DNA of 64,000 nucleotides from Massilia kyonggiensis (GCF_024756235.1 NZ_JANUGY010000004.1:124001-188000), one strand, 5' to 3'. Positions 33,620 to 45,379 are shown, counted from the first letter of the stretch. The notes: generated by a model from the letters alone, not told the origin. A program made the numbers and translations.

Positions 33620-35245
33620 ATGAAATTTGACGTAGCCATCGTCGGCAGCGGCCTGGCCGGCCTGTCGGTTGCCCTTCATCTGGCGCAAACCCGCAAGGTC
33701 GCCATCATCTCCAAGCGCGAGCTCCTCGACGGTGCCAGCAACTGGGCCCAGGGCGGCATCGCCGCCGTGCTGGATTCGGGCGACAGCCACGACCAGCATA
33801 TCGCCGACACCCTGGTCGCCGGCGCCGGCCTGTGCGACGAAGCGGCCACCCGCTACATCGTCGAGCACGGGCGCGAGGCGATCGAGTGGCTGATCGAGCA
33901 AGGCGTGCCCTTTACCCGCGACGAGACCGCGGAACTCGGCTTCCACCTGACCCGCGAAGGCGGCCACAGCCAGCGCCGCATCATCCACGCCGCGGACGCC
34001 ACCGGCCACGCCGTGCAGGTGACGCTGGAGCAGAAAGTGCGCGCGCACCCGAACATCACCCTGTTCGAACATCACTGCGCAATCGACGTGATCACGTCCG
34101 ATAAATTGCAGCCGGACGGCGTGCATGCCGGCCCCGCCCTCGTCGGCCAGCCGCGCTGCTACGGCCTGTACGTGCAGGACGAAAAGAGCGGCAAGGTGCA
34201 GACGTTCGAGGCGGAGCACACGGTGCTCGCGACGGGCGGCGCCGGCAAGGTCTACCTGTACACGACGAACCCCGACACGGCGACGGGCGACGGCATCGCG
34301 ATGGCCTGGCGTGCCGGCTGCCGCGTGTCGAACATGGAGTTCATCCAGTTCCACCCGACCTGTTTGTACCACCCGTTCGCGAAATCGTTCCTGATCACGG
34401 AAGCCGTGCGCGGCGAAGGCGGCCTGCTGAAACTGCCGCCCGAGGCGGGGTCCGCGGCCGGCACGCGCTTCATGCCGGCGCACGACGAACGGGGCGAACT
34501 GGCCCCGCGCGACGTCGTGGCGCGCGCCATCGACTTCGAGATGAAGAAGCGCGGCATCGACTACGTCCACCTGGACATCACCCACAAGAGCCCGGAATTC
34601 ATCCAGGAACACTTCCCGACGATTTACGCGCGCTGCCTGGAGCTGGGCATCGACATCACGAAGGAAGCGATCCCCGTCGTGCCGGCCGTGCACTTCACGT
34701 GCGGCGGCGTCGTGACGGACCTCGCGGGCCGCACCGACATCCCGGGCCTGTACGCCGTCGGCGAGACGGCCTATACGGGCCTGCACGGCGCCAACCGCCT
34801 GGCCAGCAACTCTCTGCTGGAATGCCTCGTCGTCGGCCGCGCCTGCGCGCACCAGATCGCCGCCGCGCCGGCCGTCGACCTGCCCCCGCTGCCCGCCTGG
34901 GACGAGAGCCGCGTCACGAATGCGGACGAGGAAGTGGTCATCGCCCATAACTGGGACGAGCTGCGCCGCTTTATGTGGAACTACGTCGGCATCGTGCGCA
35001 CGACCAAGCGCCTGGAGCGGGCGCAGCACCGCATCAAGCTGCTGAAGGAAGAGATCGACGAGTACTACCGCAACTTCCGTGTCACCAACGACCTGCTGGA
35101 GCTGCGCAACCTCGTCGAGGTGGCGCACCTGATCGTGCGCAGCGCGCTGTCCCGCCACGAAAGCCGTGGCCTGCATTTCTCGCGCGATTATCCGGACACA
35201 TTGCCGAAAGCCTTGCCCAGTGTGCTGACGCCGCGCCGGCGCTGA
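33620..35245 (+). CDS. nadB: L-aspartate oxidase
   Basis: 541 aa. FAD enzyme that oxidises L-aspartate to iminoaspartate, the first step of de novo NAD synthesis. [14 protein letters not shown] is the FAD-binding motif. [43 protein letters not shown] and [18 protein letters not shown] are typical of the fumarate reductase/NadB flavoprotein family, with [13 protein letters not shown] near the C-terminal half. Full length. It is coupled to the EamA transporter by TGATG. NadA and NadC lie 3 kb away on the opposite strand. Confidence 0.97.
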   Translation: MKFDVAIVGSGLAGLSVALHLAQTRKVAIISKRELLDGASNWAQGGIAAVLDSGDSHDQHIADTLVAGAGLCDEAATRYIVEHGREAIEWLIEQGVPFTRDETAELGFHLTREGGHSQRRIIHAADATGHAVQVTLEQKVRAHPNITLFEHHCAIDVITSDKLQPDGVHAGPALVGQPRCYGLYVQDEKSGKVQTFEAEHTVLATGGAGKVYLYTTNPDTATGDGIAMAWRAGCRVSNMEFIQFHPTCLYHPFAKSFLITEAVRGEGGLLKLPPEAGSAAGTRFMPAHDERGELAPRDVVARAIDFEMKKRGIDYVHLDITHKSPEFIQEHFPTIYARCLELGIDITKEAIPVVPAVHFTCGGVVTDLAGRTDIPGLYAVGETAYTGLHGANRLASNSLLECLVVGRACAHQIAAAPAVDLPPLPAWDESRVTNADEEVVIAHNWDELRRFMWNYVGIVRTTKRLERAQHRIKLLKEEIDEYYRNFRVTNDLLELRNLVEVAHLIVRSALSRHESRGLHFSRDYPDTLPKALPSVLTPRRR

Positions 35246-36153
35246 TGAACCAGAAGCTTACGCCTTCGACCGTCGTGCTGCTGACCGTCCCGCCCCTGCT
35301 GTGGGCGGGCAACGCCATCGTGGGACGGCTCGTGCGCGCGGCCGTGCCGCCAATGACGCTGAACCTGCTGCGCTGGACCATCGCGCTGGCCGTGCTGCTG
35401 CCGCTCGGCTGGGCGACGCTGCGCCAGGCCGGCGTGGTGGATGCGGTGCGCGTCCGCTGGCGCCGCTATGCCCTGCTGGGACTGCTGGGCATCGGCATGT
35501 ACAACTCGCTGCAGTATCTCGCGTTACAGAGCTCCACGCCCATCAACGTGACCCTCGTCGCGTCCGGCATGCCGGTCTGGATGATGCTCGTCGGCCGCCT
35601 GTTCTACGGCGTGGCCGTGCGCACGCGCCAGGTGATCGGCGCCTTGCTGTCGATCGCCGGCGTGCTCGTCGTGCTGTGCCGGGGCGACGTCGACCAGTTG
35701 CTCGCGCTGCGCCTCGTCGCGGGCGATCTCTACATGATCCTCGCGACGATCGCGTGGTCGTTCTACAGCTGGATGCTGCTGCAGCCGCAGGACGAGCCGG
35801 CGTTGCGCGCCGACTGGGCTGCGTTCCTCGCCGCGCAGGTTGCGTTCGGCCTGCTGTGGTCGGCCGGATTTGCCGGCGTCGAGTGGTTGCTGGGCGCGGC
35901 GGCCATCGCGTGGAGCTGGCCCGTCGTGGCGGCGCTGCTGTTCGTGGCCGTGTGCCCGGCCGTGCTCGCGTTCGCGATGTGGGGCGCTGGCATCCGCCGT
36001 GCCGGGCCCGGCATCGGCGCATTCTTCGTCAACCTCACGCCCTTGTTCACGGCGCTGCTGTCGACCGCCTTCCTCGGCGAGCTGCCCCATGCCTACCACG
36101 TGCTCGCGTTCGTCCTGATCGTGGGCGGGATCGTCGTTTCAGCAAAACGTTGA
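35245..36153 (+). CDS. EamA-family (DMT) inner-membrane exporter
   Basis: 302 aa with ten hydrophobic helices in two EamA repeats (first from VVLLTVPPLLWAGNAIVGRLV, second from LVAGDLYMILATIAWSFYSWML). Likely exports small metabolites such as amino acids; specificity cannot be read. It starts inside the nadB stop codon (TGATG), so the two are translated together. Whether its cargo relates to NAD metabolism is unknown. Confidence 0.9.
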   Translation: MNQKLTPSTVVLLTVPPLLWAGNAIVGRLVRAAVPPMTLNLLRWTIALAVLLPLGWATLRQAGVVDAVRVRWRRYALLGLLGIGMYNSLQYLALQSSTPINVTLVASGMPVWMMLVGRLFYGVAVRTRQVIGALLSIAGVLVVLCRGDVDQLLALRLVAGDLYMILATIAWSFYSWMLLQPQDEPALRADWAAFLAAQVAFGLLWSAGFAGVEWLLGAAAIAWSWPVVAALLFVAVCPAVLAFAMWGAGIRRAGPGIGAFFVNLTPLFTALLSTAFLGELPHAYHVLAFVLIVGGIVVSAKR

Positions 36154-36219
36154 AACAGCCGTAACGTGTTTCTGCATGGGCATCGGAGATGTTACGATCC
36201 CAGCGGAAGGAGTACAACG

Positions 36220-37125
36220 ATGGCTGAAGCATTCACCGTCCACGACCACGCGGCGCGGATCGCCGCATTCCTCGACCGCCACCCGCGCGCGCTCGTGCTG
36301 ACGGGCGCGGGGCTGTCGACGGCGTCCGGTATTCCCGATTACCGCGACCGCGACGGCACCCGGCGCGGCAAACCCCCGATCCACGGCCCGGATTTCCGCA
36401 AATCCGAGGCCGTACAGCGGCGCTATTGGGCGCGCAGCATGATCGGCTGGCCCGTGCTCGCACAGGCCCGGCCCAATCGGGGGCATGCCGCGATTGCCGG
36501 CCTGGAGCGGATCGCGAAGATCGGGTCGGTGCTGACGCAGAACGTGGACGGCCTGCACGGCCAGGCCGGCAGCCATGGCGTGCTGGAATTACACGGCAAT
36601 ATCCACACGGTCGTGTGCCTCGAATGCACGGCGATTTTTCCGCGCGCCTTCGTGCAGGGGCAACTGGAAGATTTCAATCCGCACATGGCGGGCGCGAATG
36701 CGACGCCGCTGCCGGACGGCGACGCGTCCGTGGAACCGACGGAACTGGCCAGCTTTCGCCTGCCGTATTGCACCTGCTGCGGCGGCACCCTGATGCCCAA
36801 CGTGGTGTTCTTCGGCGATAACGTGCCGCCCGCACGCACGGCCATCGCGCTGGAACAGATGGAACGGGCCGACGCGCTGCTGGTCGTCGGTTCGTCGCTG
36901 ATGGTCTATTCCGGCTTCCGCTTCTGCCGCATGGCGCAGGCCGCCGGCAAGCCGATCGCCGCCATCAACCTGGGCCGCACGCGGGCCGACGACCTCCTCG
37001 ACATCAAGATCGAAGAAACGGCCGAGCGGGTGCTCCCGCTCGCGCTGGACATGCTCATCAAAGGCTCGGAAAACACGGAGCGAGACGACACGCCATCCAT
37101 ACCACTCGACGGGGGAATACTGTGA
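36220..37125 (+). CDS. SIR2-family NAD-dependent protein deacylase
   Basis: 301 aa. NAD-binding motif LTGAGLSTASGIPDYR, the TQNVDGLH motif, the catalytic His in LELHGN, and two zinc Cys pairs (CLEC and CTCC). It deacylates protein lysines, splitting NAD to nicotinamide and O-acyl-ADP-ribose. The insert between the zinc pairs (EDFNPHMAGAN...VEPTELASF) is typical of the larger bacterial class II sirtuins. RBS GGAAGGAG 7 nt before the ATG. Its stop overlaps the next gene's GTG. It consumes the NAD whose synthesis genes surround it. Confidence 0.93.
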   Translation: MAEAFTVHDHAARIAAFLDRHPRALVLTGAGLSTASGIPDYRDRDGTRRGKPPIHGPDFRKSEAVQRRYWARSMIGWPVLAQARPNRGHAAIAGLERIAKIGSVLTQNVDGLHGQAGSHGVLELHGNIHTVVCLECTAIFPRAFVQGQLEDFNPHMAGANATPLPDGDASVEPTELASFRLPYCTCCGGTLMPNVVFFGDNVPPARTAIALEQMERADALLVVGSSLMVYSGFRFCRMAQAAGKPIAAINLGRTRADDLLDIKIEETAERVLPLALDMLIKGSENTERDDTPSIPLDGGIL

Positions 37126-38153
37126 CGAAAGATCTGCGAAGTACCGGTGTCAAACCATGGCAAGCCGGCGCGCTGCTGGCCGGTCTCGGCCTTGCCGCTT
37201 CCTATTTTTACGTGCGTTCCAGGACAAAGCAGGCGGAGGCGGACAATCCGCCGCAGGGCCGCTTCGTCAAGGTCGACGGGGTGCGCCTGCATTACGTGGA
37301 GCGCGGCAGCGGCCCCGTGCTGGTTCTGCTGCACGGGAACGGCGTGCTGGCCAGCGATTTCCAGACCAGCGGGCTGATGGACAAGGCGGCCGAGCACTAT
37401 CGCGTGATCGCGTTCGACCGCCCCGGCTTCGGCTACAGCGAGCGGCCGCGCAGCAAGGTGTGGACGCCGCAAGCCCAGGCGCGGTTGCTGCATCACGCGC
37501 TGCAGGAGATCGGCGTCGATTCGGCCATCGTGCTGGGCCACTCGTGGGGCACGCTCGTCGCGCTGTCGATGGCGCTGGAGGTGCCGGACTTCGTGCGCGG
37601 CCTCGTGCTGCTGTCGGGCTATTACTACCCCAGCTTGCGGGCCGACGTGCCGCTGCTGTCCGGCCCCGCGATCCCGCTCGTGGGCGATTTGATGCGCTAC
37701 ACGATCTCGCCGCTCGTCACGCGCATGCTGTGGCGTCCGCTGACGAAGCGCGTGTTCTCGCCGCAGCCGGTCGATGCCCGCTTCCGCGAACTGCCCGTGT
37801 GGATGCTGCTGCGCCCGAGCCAGCTGCGCGCCAGTGCGGCGGAGACGGCGCTGATGGTGCCCTCGGCGGTGGCGCTGTCCAGGCATTATCCGGAGCTGAA
37901 GGTGCCGGTCGTCGTCATGGCCGGCACGAAGGACAAGATCGTCGACTTCGGCCACAACTCCGAACGGCTGGACGAGCGTCTGCCGGACAGCGAGCTGCAG
38001 TTGCAGCCCGGCGTCGGGCACATGACGCATTATGCGCATCCGGAAAAGGTGCTAGCCGCGGTCGACGAGATCGCGGGACGCGTTGGCGAGTCGGTGTATC
38101 GGAGGAATCCGCAGGCCGAGGCGTTGGCCCGGGCCAGCGAAAGTGGGACGTAA
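37122..38153 (+). CDS. Alpha/beta hydrolase with N-terminal membrane anchor
   Basis: 343 aa. GTG start overlapping the sirtuin TGA (GTGA), RBS GGGGGAA upstream. One N-terminal helix (AGALLAGLGLAASYFYV) anchors it. The hydrolase core has the oxyanion HGNGV, nucleophile elbow GHSWGT, acid GTKDKIVD and His in GVGHMTHY. Substrate unknown; epoxide-hydrolase or esterase-like. Its TAA is followed directly by the complement of the nadC stop. Confidence 0.88.
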   Translation: MTKDLRSTGVKPWQAGALLAGLGLAASYFYVRSRTKQAEADNPPQGRFVKVDGVRLHYVERGSGPVLVLLHGNGVLASDFQTSGLMDKAAEHYRVIAFDRPGFGYSERPRSKVWTPQAQARLLHHALQEIGVDSAIVLGHSWGTLVALSMALEVPDFVRGLVLLSGYYYPSLRADVPLLSGPAIPLVGDLMRYTISPLVTRMLWRPLTKRVFSPQPVDARFRELPVWMLLRPSQLRASAAETALMVPSAVALSRHYPELKVPVVVMAGTKDKIVDFGHNSERLDERLPDSELQLQPGVGHMTHYAHPEKVLAAVDEIAGRVGESVYRRNPQAEALARASESGT

Positions 38154-39029
38154 TCAGCCGACGATACGCAGCGAGTAATCGGTGGCCTTCACGTCCTTCG
38201 TGAGGCTGCCGATCGAAATCCGGTCGACCCCGGTCTCTGCAATCGCGCGCACGGTCTGCATGTTGATGCCGCCGGACGCTTCCAGCAACGCGCGCCCTTC
38301 GTTGATGCGCACCGCTTCGCGCATCATGTCCAGGTCGAAGTTGTCGAGCAGGGCCGACGTTGCACCCGCGCCGAGCGCTTCTTCCAGCTCGGCGATCGAT
38401 TCCACCTCGACCTGGATCGACACGCCCGCGTTCAGCGCAGTCGCGGCCTGCAGTGCCGGCGTAATGCCTCCCGCGGCCGCGATGTGGTTTTCCTTGATCA
38501 GGATGCCGTCGTACAGCGCCATGCGCTGGTTGGCGCCGCCGCCCACGCGCACGGCGTATTTCTGTGCCTGGCGCAGGCCCGGCAACGTCTTGCGCGTGTC
38601 GAGGATCTGCGCCTTCGTGCCGGCGATGACGTCGACATAGGTGCGTGTGGCCGTCGCGACGCCGGACAGCAGCTGCAGGAAGTTCAGCGCCGAGCGCTCC
38701 GCCGTCAGCAGCGACCGCGGCGAGCCTTCGATCGTGCAGACGACGCTGTCAGCCGCCATCACGTCGCCTTCGGCATATTTCCAGTCGATCTCGATGTCCT
38801 GGTCGACGGCGAGCATCACGCCTTCGAACCACGGCGCGCCGCACAGGACGGCCTGTTCGCGCACGATCACGCGCGCCTTCGCGCGAGGCGCTTCCGGCAC
38901 GAGCTTGCCCGTCAGGTCGCCGCTGCCGACGTCTTCCAGCAGCGCGGCCAGCAGGTTCTGTTCGAATGCCGCCTGCAGTTTCTCGTCGAACTGGCCTTCT
39001 TCAGCGAATGGATTGCGGAGATTGCTCAT
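38154..39029 (-). CDS. nadC: Nicotinate-nucleotide pyrophosphorylase (quinolinate phosphoribosyltransferase)
   Basis: 291 aa. Converts quinolinate and PRPP to nicotinate mononucleotide. Motifs [85 protein letters not shown] and DRISIGSLT are all typical. The start overlaps the nadA stop (ATGA), so it is translationally coupled to nadA. Confidence 0.98.
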   Translation of the reverse strand: MSNLRNPFAEEGQFDEKLQAAFEQNLLAALLEDVGSGDLTGKLVPEAPRAKARVIVREQAVLCGAPWFEGVMLAVDQDIEIDWKYAEGDVMAADSVVCTIEGSPRSLLTAERSALNFLQLLSGVATATRTYVDVIAGTKAQILDTRKTLPGLRQAQKYAVRVGGGANQRMALYDGILIKENHIAAAGGITPALQAATALNAGVSIQVEVESIAELEEALGAGATSALLDNFDLDMMREAVRINEGRALLEASGGINMQTVRAIAETGVDRISIGSLTKDVKATDYSLRIVG

Positions 39030-40168
39030 GCGGGACCGATTCCTTTGAAGAGATTGGCTTCCTGCTCCAGCGCGCCGGTCGGCAGCGCCTTCGCTTTCTT
39101 GGCAGCGGCGAAGTCGAGCATGCGGTCGATGGCGCGCTTGGCCTGCTTGCCGATCTCCGGATCGACGAAGATTTCGTTTTTGCCGTCGGTGGCTTCGAGC
39201 ACGTCGGCCAGGTTCTGCAAGCCGTTCATCGCCATCCACGGGCAGTGCGCGCAGCTCTTGCAGGTGGCGCTGTTGCCGGCCGTCGGGGCTTCGATCAGGG
39301 TCTTGCCCGGCGCGGCCATGCGCATCTTGTGCAGGATGCCGTTGTCCGTGGCGACGATGAAGTGCGTCGCATCCATCGTCTGCGCCGCGTTGATCAGCTG
39401 GGTGGTCGAGCCCACGACGTCCGCCTGGGCGACGACGTTGGCCGGCGATTCCGGGTGCACGAGGACTTTCGCGTGCGGGTATTCCGCGCGCAGCAGGTCC
39501 AGTTCGATGCCCTTGAATTCGTCGTGCACGAGGCAGGAGCCCTGCCACAGCAGCATGTCCGCGCCCGTCTGCTTCTGGATGTACGAACCCAGGTGACGGT
39601 CCGGCGCCCACAGGATCTTCTTGCCCTGGTCGTGCAGGTATTTGACGATGTCCAGGCCGATCGACGACGTCACCATCCAGTCCGCGCGCGCCTTCACGGC
39701 GGCGGACGTGTTCGCGTAGACGACGACCGTGCGGTCCGGATGCTGGTCGCAGAACGCGGCGAATTCGTCGGCCGGGCAGCCCAGGTCCAGCGAACAGGTC
39801 GCGTCCAGGTCCGGCATCAGGATCGTCTTTTCCGGGCTCAGGATCTTCGCTGTCTCGCCCATGAAGCGCACGCCGGCCACGACGAGCGTCTTGGCCGGGT
39901 GATCGCGGCCGAAGCGCGCCATTTCCAGCGAGTCCGACACGCACCCGCCCGTTTCCTCGGCGAGATCTTGCAGGTCGGCATCGACGTAGTAGTGCGCGAC
40001 GAGGACGGCCTCGCGCTCCTTCAGCAGGCGGCGGATGCGGTCCTTCAGCGCGGTCTTTTGTTCGACTTCGAGCGGCGACGGGGTGCGGGCCCAGGCCTCG
40101 GCGGTCGAGCAGACGCCGCCGACGGGCCGGTCGTATTCGAAGACTTTAACGGGGGCAATGGTATTCAT
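39026..40168 (-). CDS. nadA: Quinolinate synthase A
   Basis: 380 aa. [4Fe-4S] enzyme that condenses iminoaspartate with dihydroxyacetone phosphate to quinolinate, using the product of Nad[92 protein letters not shown] and [17 protein letters not shown] carry the three conserved cluster cysteines. It heads the nadA-nadC operon. Confidence 0.98.
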   Translation of the reverse strand: MNTIAPVKVFEYDRPVGGVCSTAEAWARTPSPLEVEQKTALKDRIRRLLKEREAVLVAHYYVDADLQDLAEETGGCVSDSLEMARFGRDHPAKTLVVAGVRFMGETAKILSPEKTILMPDLDATCSLDLGCPADEFAAFCDQHPDRTVVVYANTSAAVKARADWMVTSSIGLDIVKYLHDQGKKILWAPDRHLGSYIQKQTGADMLLWQGSCLVHDEFKGIELDLLRAEYPHAKVLVHPESPANVVAQADVVGSTTQLINAAQTMDATHFIVATDNGILHKMRMAAPGKTLIEAPTAGNSATCKSCAHCPWMAMNGLQNLADVLEATDGKNEIFVDPEIGKQAKRAIDRMLDFAAAKKAKALPTGALEQEANLFKGIGPA

Positions 40169-40190
40169 ATTGTGCTCGCGTCACGAAAAA

Positions 40191-41792
40191 TTAATCGAGA
40201 CCCTGGCTCTTCAGGTAATCCTCGTAATTGCCCTGGAAGTCGATGACACGGTCTTCCTTGATCTCGAGGATGCGGGTCGCCAGCGACGACACGAATTCGC
40301 GGTCGTGCGACACGAAGATGAGGGTGCCTGCGTATTTATCCAGCGCGATGTTCAGCGACTCGATCGATTCCATGTCCATGTGGTTCGTCGGTTCGTCGAG
40401 CAGCAGCACGTTGTGACGGCCGAGCATCAGCTTGCCGTACATCATGCGGCCCTTCTCGCCGCCGGACAACACGCGCACGGACTTCTTGACCTCGTCGCCG
40501 CCGAACAGCAGGCGGCCCAGGATCGAGCGCACGGCCTGGTCGTCGTCGCCCTCTTTCGTCCACTGGCCCATCCAGTCGGTCAGGTTCAGGTCGGTCGCGA
40601 ACTCTTCGGTCGGGTCCTGCGGCATATAGCCCGGGTTCGCATTCTCCGCCCACTTCACACGGCCGGTGTCCGAGTCGAGACCCGTGATCGGCGCGCTGCC
40701 GATGCAACGCAGCAACGTGGTCTTGCCGGCACCGTTGGCGCCGATGATCGCGATGCGCTCGCCCGCTTCGACCATGATCGAGAAATTCTTGAACAACTGG
40801 CGGTCATAGGACTTCGACAGGCCTTCCGTCTCGACGGCCAGGCGGTGCAGTTTCTTCTCGCCTTCGAAGCGGACGAACGGATAGGCGCGCGACGACGGCT
40901 TGAATTCCTCGATCTTGATCTTGTCGATCATCTTCAGACGGGACGTGGCCTGGCGGGCCTTCGACTTGTTCGCGGAAAAGCGGCGCACGAAGTCCTGCAG
41001 CTCGGCGACCTTCTCTTTCGCCTTCGCGTTATTGGCCAGCTGCTGGTTCCTGGCCTGCGTCGACGCTTCCATGTAGTCGTCGTAGTTGCCCGGATAGACC
41101 TTCAGTGTGCCGTAGTCCATGTCGGCGACGTGCGTGCAGACGGAATTCAGGAAGTGGCGGTCGTGCGAGATGATGATCATCGTCGAGTTCCGCTGGTTCA
41201 GCATGTCGGCCAGCCAGCTGATCGTGTGGATGTCCAGGTTGTTGGTCGGTTCGTCGAGCAGCAGGATGTCCGGATCCGAGAACAGGGCCTGCGCCAGCAG
41301 CACGCGCAGCTTCCAGCCCGGCGCCACGGCGCTCATCGGGCCCTGGTGCAGGTCGGTGCCGATGCCGAGGCCCAGCAGCAGCTCGCCGGCGCGCGCTTCG
41401 GCCGAGTAGCCGTCGTATTCGGCGACCTTGCCTTCGAGCTCGGCCGCTTTCATGTAGTCCTCGTCCGTCGCTTCCGGATTGGCGTAGATGGCGTCGCGTT
41501 CGCGGATGGCTTCCCACAGTTCCGTGTGGCCCATCATCACGACGTCGAGCACGCGTACGTCTTCGTAGGCGAACTGGTCCTGGCGCAGCTTGCCGAGGCG
41601 CTCGTGCGGGTCGAGGCTGACGTTGCCGGCGGACGGCTCGAGGTCGCCGCCGAGGATCTTCATGAAGGTCGACTTGCCGCAACCGTTGGCGCCGATGAGG
41701 CCGTAACGGTTGCCGTCGCCGAACTTGACGGAAATATTTTCGAACAGCGGCTTGGCGCCGAACTGCATCGTGATGTTTGCTGTAGAGAGCAC
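40191..41792 (-). CDS. ybiT: ABC-F family ATPase YbiT
   Basis: 533 aa soluble protein with two ABC domains: Walker [10 protein letters not shown] and GANGAGKTT, Walker [12 protein letters not shown] and [11 protein letters not shown]. The linker has the ABC-F P-site-tRNA-interaction-like arm. The second signature is LSGGEKGRM; the first is [14 protein letters not shown] rather than LSGGQ, as in E. coli YbiT. YbiT-type proteins act on stalled ribosomes. GTG start ([12 protein letters not shown]). No terminator is seen, and nadA follows 23 bp after. Confidence 0.95.
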   Translation of the reverse strand: MLSTANITMQFGAKPLFENISVKFGDGNRYGLIGANGCGKSTFMKILGGDLEPSAGNVSLDPHERLGKLRQDQFAYEDVRVLDVVMMGHTELWEAIRERDAIYANPEATDEDYMKAAELEGKVAEYDGYSAEARAGELLLGLGIGTDLHQGPMSAVAPGWKLRVLLAQALFSDPDILLLDEPTNNLDIHTISWLADMLNQRNSTMIIISHDRHFLNSVCTHVADMDYGTLKVYPGNYDDYMEASTQARNQQLANNAKAKEKVAELQDFVRRFSANKSKARQATSRLKMIDKIKIEEFKPSSRAYPFVRFEGEKKLHRLAVETEGLSKSYDRQLFKNFSIMVEAGERIAIIGANGAGKTTLLRCIGSAPITGLDSDTGRVKWAENANPGYMPQDPTEEFATDLNLTDWMGQWTKEGDDDQAVRSILGRLLFGGDEVKKSVRVLSGGEKGRMMYGKLMLGRHNVLLLDEPTNHMDMESIESLNIALDKYAGTLIFVSHDREFVSSLATRILEIKEDRVIDFQGNYEDYLKSQGLD

Positions 41793-41857
41793 TGGGAAAC
41801 CTTCGTTTTGCGTTTTCGATTAACCGCACATTTTACCACCGCGACGGGGGCGTTGCG

Positions 41858-42775
41858 TCAGGCAGTCTTGAGTGTCGGGTAACTGGACATCGTGAGGGAC
41901 CACTGCTCCCCATCGCACTGCAGATGCCCCTGCGCCCCGAACGGAATCGTCACGTGCCGCGCGATGTGGCCGAACTCCAGACCCGTCAGCACCGGCACGG
42001 GCAACGTCGCGCGCACATAGGCCAGCATTTCGTCGAAGTTGTAGCCGTTGTCGTTCGGTCCGAGGCGGTAGCCGGAAAAATCGCCCAGCACGACGGCGCG
42101 CTGTTTTTCCAGCACGCCGGCCTGCGCAAGTTGCAGCAGCATGCGCTCCACGCGGAACGGATGCTCGGCGATGTCTTCCAGGAACAGGATGCCGTCGTCG
42201 ATGCGCGGGAAGTATGGCGTGCCCATCAGCGACATGATCATCGCCAGATTGCCGCCCCACACCGTGCCCGTCACGTCGAGGCGCGGGTTCGCGGCGCCGT
42301 GGCCGGAGACCGTGTGAGTCGGGCCGGCCAGGCAGCGCCAGAAGTCGTCCAGCGTGAAGCCGTCGGGTTCGACCGGGCCGAAGTCGGCCGTGAACATGGG
42401 GCCGGCGTAGCTGAGCGTGCCCGTCTTCGCATACAGGCCCATGTGGAATGCCGTGACGTCGGAATAACCGACGAAGATCTTGCCGCTCGCCGCCATGCGT
42501 TCGAAGTCGATGTCCGGCAGCAGCCGGGTCATGCCGTAGGCGCCGCGGATGGCCATCACGACCTGTACGTCCGGGTCGGCGACTGCCGCTTCCAGCTGGG
42601 CGAGACGTTCCGCGTCCGTGGCAGCAAAGCGCTGGTGGCGTTCTTCGTGCTTGTAGTAGTTGTGGACGAGGATGCCTTGGGCTTCGAGGCGCGCGATGCC
42701 GCGCGGGATGGCTTCCGGCTCCGGCGCGAAGCCGCCGGGCGCGATGAGGGCGATGCCCAATTTCGGGATGGTCAC
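41858..42775 (-). CDS. ldcA: LD-carboxypeptidase (muramoyltetrapeptide carboxypeptidase)
   Basis: 305 aa, peptidase family S66. Nucleophile Ser in GYSDVTAF, then a Glu in LFLEDIAEHPFR and the His in GHIARHVTIPFGA complete the Ser-Glu-His triad. It removes the terminal D-Ala from murein tetrapeptides during peptidoglycan recycling, in the cytoplasm. GTG start overlaps the upstream hydrolase stop (GTGA). Confidence 0.93.
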   Translation of the reverse strand: MTIPKLGIALIAPGGFAPEPEAIPRGIARLEAQGILVHNYYKHEERHQRFAATDAERLAQLEAAVADPDVQVVMAIRGAYGMTRLLPDIDFERMAASGKIFVGYSDVTAFHMGLYAKTGTLSYAGPMFTADFGPVEPDGFTLDDFWRCLAGPTHTVSGHGAANPRLDVTGTVWGGNLAMIMSLMGTPYFPRIDDGILFLEDIAEHPFRVERMLLQLAQAGVLEKQRAVVLGDFSGYRLGPNDNGYNFDEMLAYVRATLPVPVLTGLEFGHIARHVTIPFGAQGHLQCDGEQWSLTMSSYPTLKTA

Positions 42776-43698
42776 TGTTTGACGAAGAGCCTTGGTGTCG
42801 AGTCGGGCGCCATCTTACCGTGCGCATGGGCGTCGATCAAGGCGAGGAGCCGCTCCAGCAGCTGGGCCGGCAGGTCGTGGCCCATGCCCTCGATCACTTC
42901 CAGGCGGGCGCCGGGAATCGCCTGCGCGGTGGCGACGCCACACGCGAGCGGCACGAGCGGATCGGCCGCGCCGTGGATCACGAGGGTCGGCGCGACGATC
43001 GTCTGCAACTGCGGCGTGCGGTCGCCGCAAGCCGTTACGGCCAGCATCTGGCGCACGACCCCGCCCGGGCAGCAGTTGCGGCGCAGCGCGCGGGCGACCC
43101 GGCGGCGCAGGTGCTTTTCCGGGGTCGGGTACGCCGGGCTGCCGATGGCCTGCAGCAGCTGCACGTTGTAGTCGATGGCCGTGTCGATGTCGCCGGCGCC
43201 GCGCGGACGGCGCAGCAGCGCGCGCCGGGCCGCGGGTGTCGGGCCCGGCAGGCCGCGGCGGCCGCTGCTGGACATGATCGACGTCAGGCTGAGGACGCGC
43301 GACGGGTACTTGGCCGCCATCAGTTGTCCGACCATGCCGCCCATCGACATGCCGACGACGTGGGCGCGCGCGACGCCCAGCGCGGACAGCACGCCGATGG
43401 CATCGTCCGCCATGTCTTCCAGCCGATAAGGCGGCTTGAGGGGGATGTGCAGCAGCGACTTCAGCCAGGCCAGCGTGAGACTGGGCGTGCCGGCGTGCTC
43501 GAACTTGGTGGACAGGCCGCTGTCGCGATTATCGAAACGGATCACGTAAAAGCCCAGTTCGACGAGGCCCTCGACGAATTCGTCCGGCCAGGCCGTCAAT
43601 TGCAGGCCGAGGCCCGAAACCAGCAGCAGCGGCACGGATTTCGGATCGCCCGCCGTGTCGAAGGCGATGCGGATCCCGTTGGCGTTCAGACTAGGCAT
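42772..43698 (-). CDS. Alpha/beta hydrolase
   Basis: 308 aa. LLLVSGLGLQLTAWPDEF (oxyanion region), FDNRDSGLST, nucleophile elbow GMSMGGMVGQL, acid HGAADPLVP and His in GMGHDLP. The sequence resembles the aclacinomycin methylesterase/hydrolase group. Cytoplasmic; substrate unknown. A hairpin CCTCCGCT / AGCGGAGG (43723-43730, 43741-43748) lies between tadA and this gene, without a U tract. It is coupled to ldcA by GTGA. Confidence 0.88.
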   Translation of the reverse strand: MPSLNANGIRIAFDTAGDPKSVPLLLVSGLGLQLTAWPDEFVEGLVELGFYVIRFDNRDSGLSTKFEHAGTPSLTLAWLKSLLHIPLKPPYRLEDMADDAIGVLSALGVARAHVVGMSMGGMVGQLMAAKYPSRVLSLTSIMSSSGRRGLPGPTPAARRALLRRPRGAGDIDTAIDYNVQLLQAIGSPAYPTPEKHLRRRVARALRRNCCPGGVVRQMLAVTACGDRTPQLQTIVAPTLVIHGAADPLVPLACGVATAQAIPGARLEVIEGMGHDLPAQLLERLLALIDAHAHGKMAPDSTPRLFVKQ

Positions 43699-43786
43699 TA
43701 TTGGTAGCTGGGTCGGTGGAATCCTCCGCTACCGGAAAGCAGCGGAGGCCTGGAACCAGCATACCATTTTCGGAAAACGGGTGGCG

Positions 43787-44702
<916 letters not shown>

Positions 44703-44703
44703 G

Positions 44704-45339
44704 TCAGGGGATGTTCAGGAGTTTATGGGTCTGGAGGCTGAGCTTCCACTTCGGATTGCGGCGGCATGTGTCGATGGCCAGTTGCGTGTTGAACTGGGCC
44801 AGCGGACCGTCCATCGGCTGCACGAAGAAATTCTCGAAATCCAGGTGTTCGTACGCGGCCAGATCCTGGCCCGTCTGCGGGATGACGACCTTGAGCTCGT
44901 TGCCTTTTTCGACCACCAGCGTCGAACCCATCTTCGGGCTCACGCAGATCCAGTCCACGCCCGCCGGCACGGGCAGCGTCCCGTTCGTTTCGATGGCGAT
45001 CGTGAAGCCGGCGGCGTGCATCGCGTCGATCAGCGCCGCGTCCAGCTGCAGCAGCGGCTCGCCGCCCGTGAAGACGACATATTTGCTGGCCGGATAAGTC
45101 TCCGGCCACAGGCTGTCGATCACCGCGGCCAGGCTGGCGGCGTCCTTGAATTTGCCGCCCCGTTCGCCGTCCGTGCCGACGAAATCCGTATCGCAGAACT
45201 GGCAGACGGCCGTGGGCCGGTCCGCTTCGCGGCCCGTCCACAGGTTGCAGCCGGAAAAGCGGCAGAACACGGCCGGGCGGCCCGCGTGGGCGCCCTCGCC
45301 CTGCAGGGTGTAGAAGATTTCTTTGATGCTGTAAGTCAC
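44704..45339 (-). CDS. queE: 7-carboxy-7-deazaguanine synthase
   Basis: 211 aa radical-SAM enzyme of queuosine synthesis. The cluster binding motif is the QueE-specific Cys31-x14-Cys46-x2-Cys49 instead of Cx3Cx2C, plus TGGEPLLQ and SxxNG-like ETNGTL. GTG start with a weak RBS; -10 TATAAT lies 35 nt upstream. It heads queE-queD-tadA. queC and queF are not in the window. Confidence 0.96.
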   Translation of the reverse strand: MTYSIKEIFYTLQGEGAHAGRPAVFCRFSGCNLWTGREADRPTAVCQFCDTDFVGTDGERGGKFKDAASLAAVIDSLWPETYPASKYVVFTGGEPLLQLDAALIDAMHAAGFTIAIETNGTLPVPAGVDWICVSPKMGSTLVVEKGNELKVVIPQTGQDLAAYEHLDFENFFVQPMDGPLAQFNTQLAIDTCRRNPKWKLSLQTHKLLNIP

Positions 45340-45373
45340 TGTGAAAGTCCGGTAAGGCTCGCGTCAACCTTCC

Positions 45374-45379
45374 ATTATA
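45374..45379 (-). promoter_or_regulatory. -10 box of the queE-queD-tadA operon
   Basis: On the minus strand a perfect TATAAT in GGTATAATGG, 35 nt before the queE GTG. The -35 region (TTCTGC, 18 bp upstream) is weak, suggesting an extended or activator-dependent promoter. Confidence 0.5.

Noticed and set aside
40191..41792. First ABC domain of YbiT as broken because LSGGQ is absent
   Set aside because: The VAPGWKLR variant is the normal form in E. coli YbiT, so it is not a defect.
43723..43748. Hairpin between tadA and the hydrolase as a terminator
   Set aside because: 8-bp stem with 10-nt loop and no T-run; not a convincing Rho-independent terminator.
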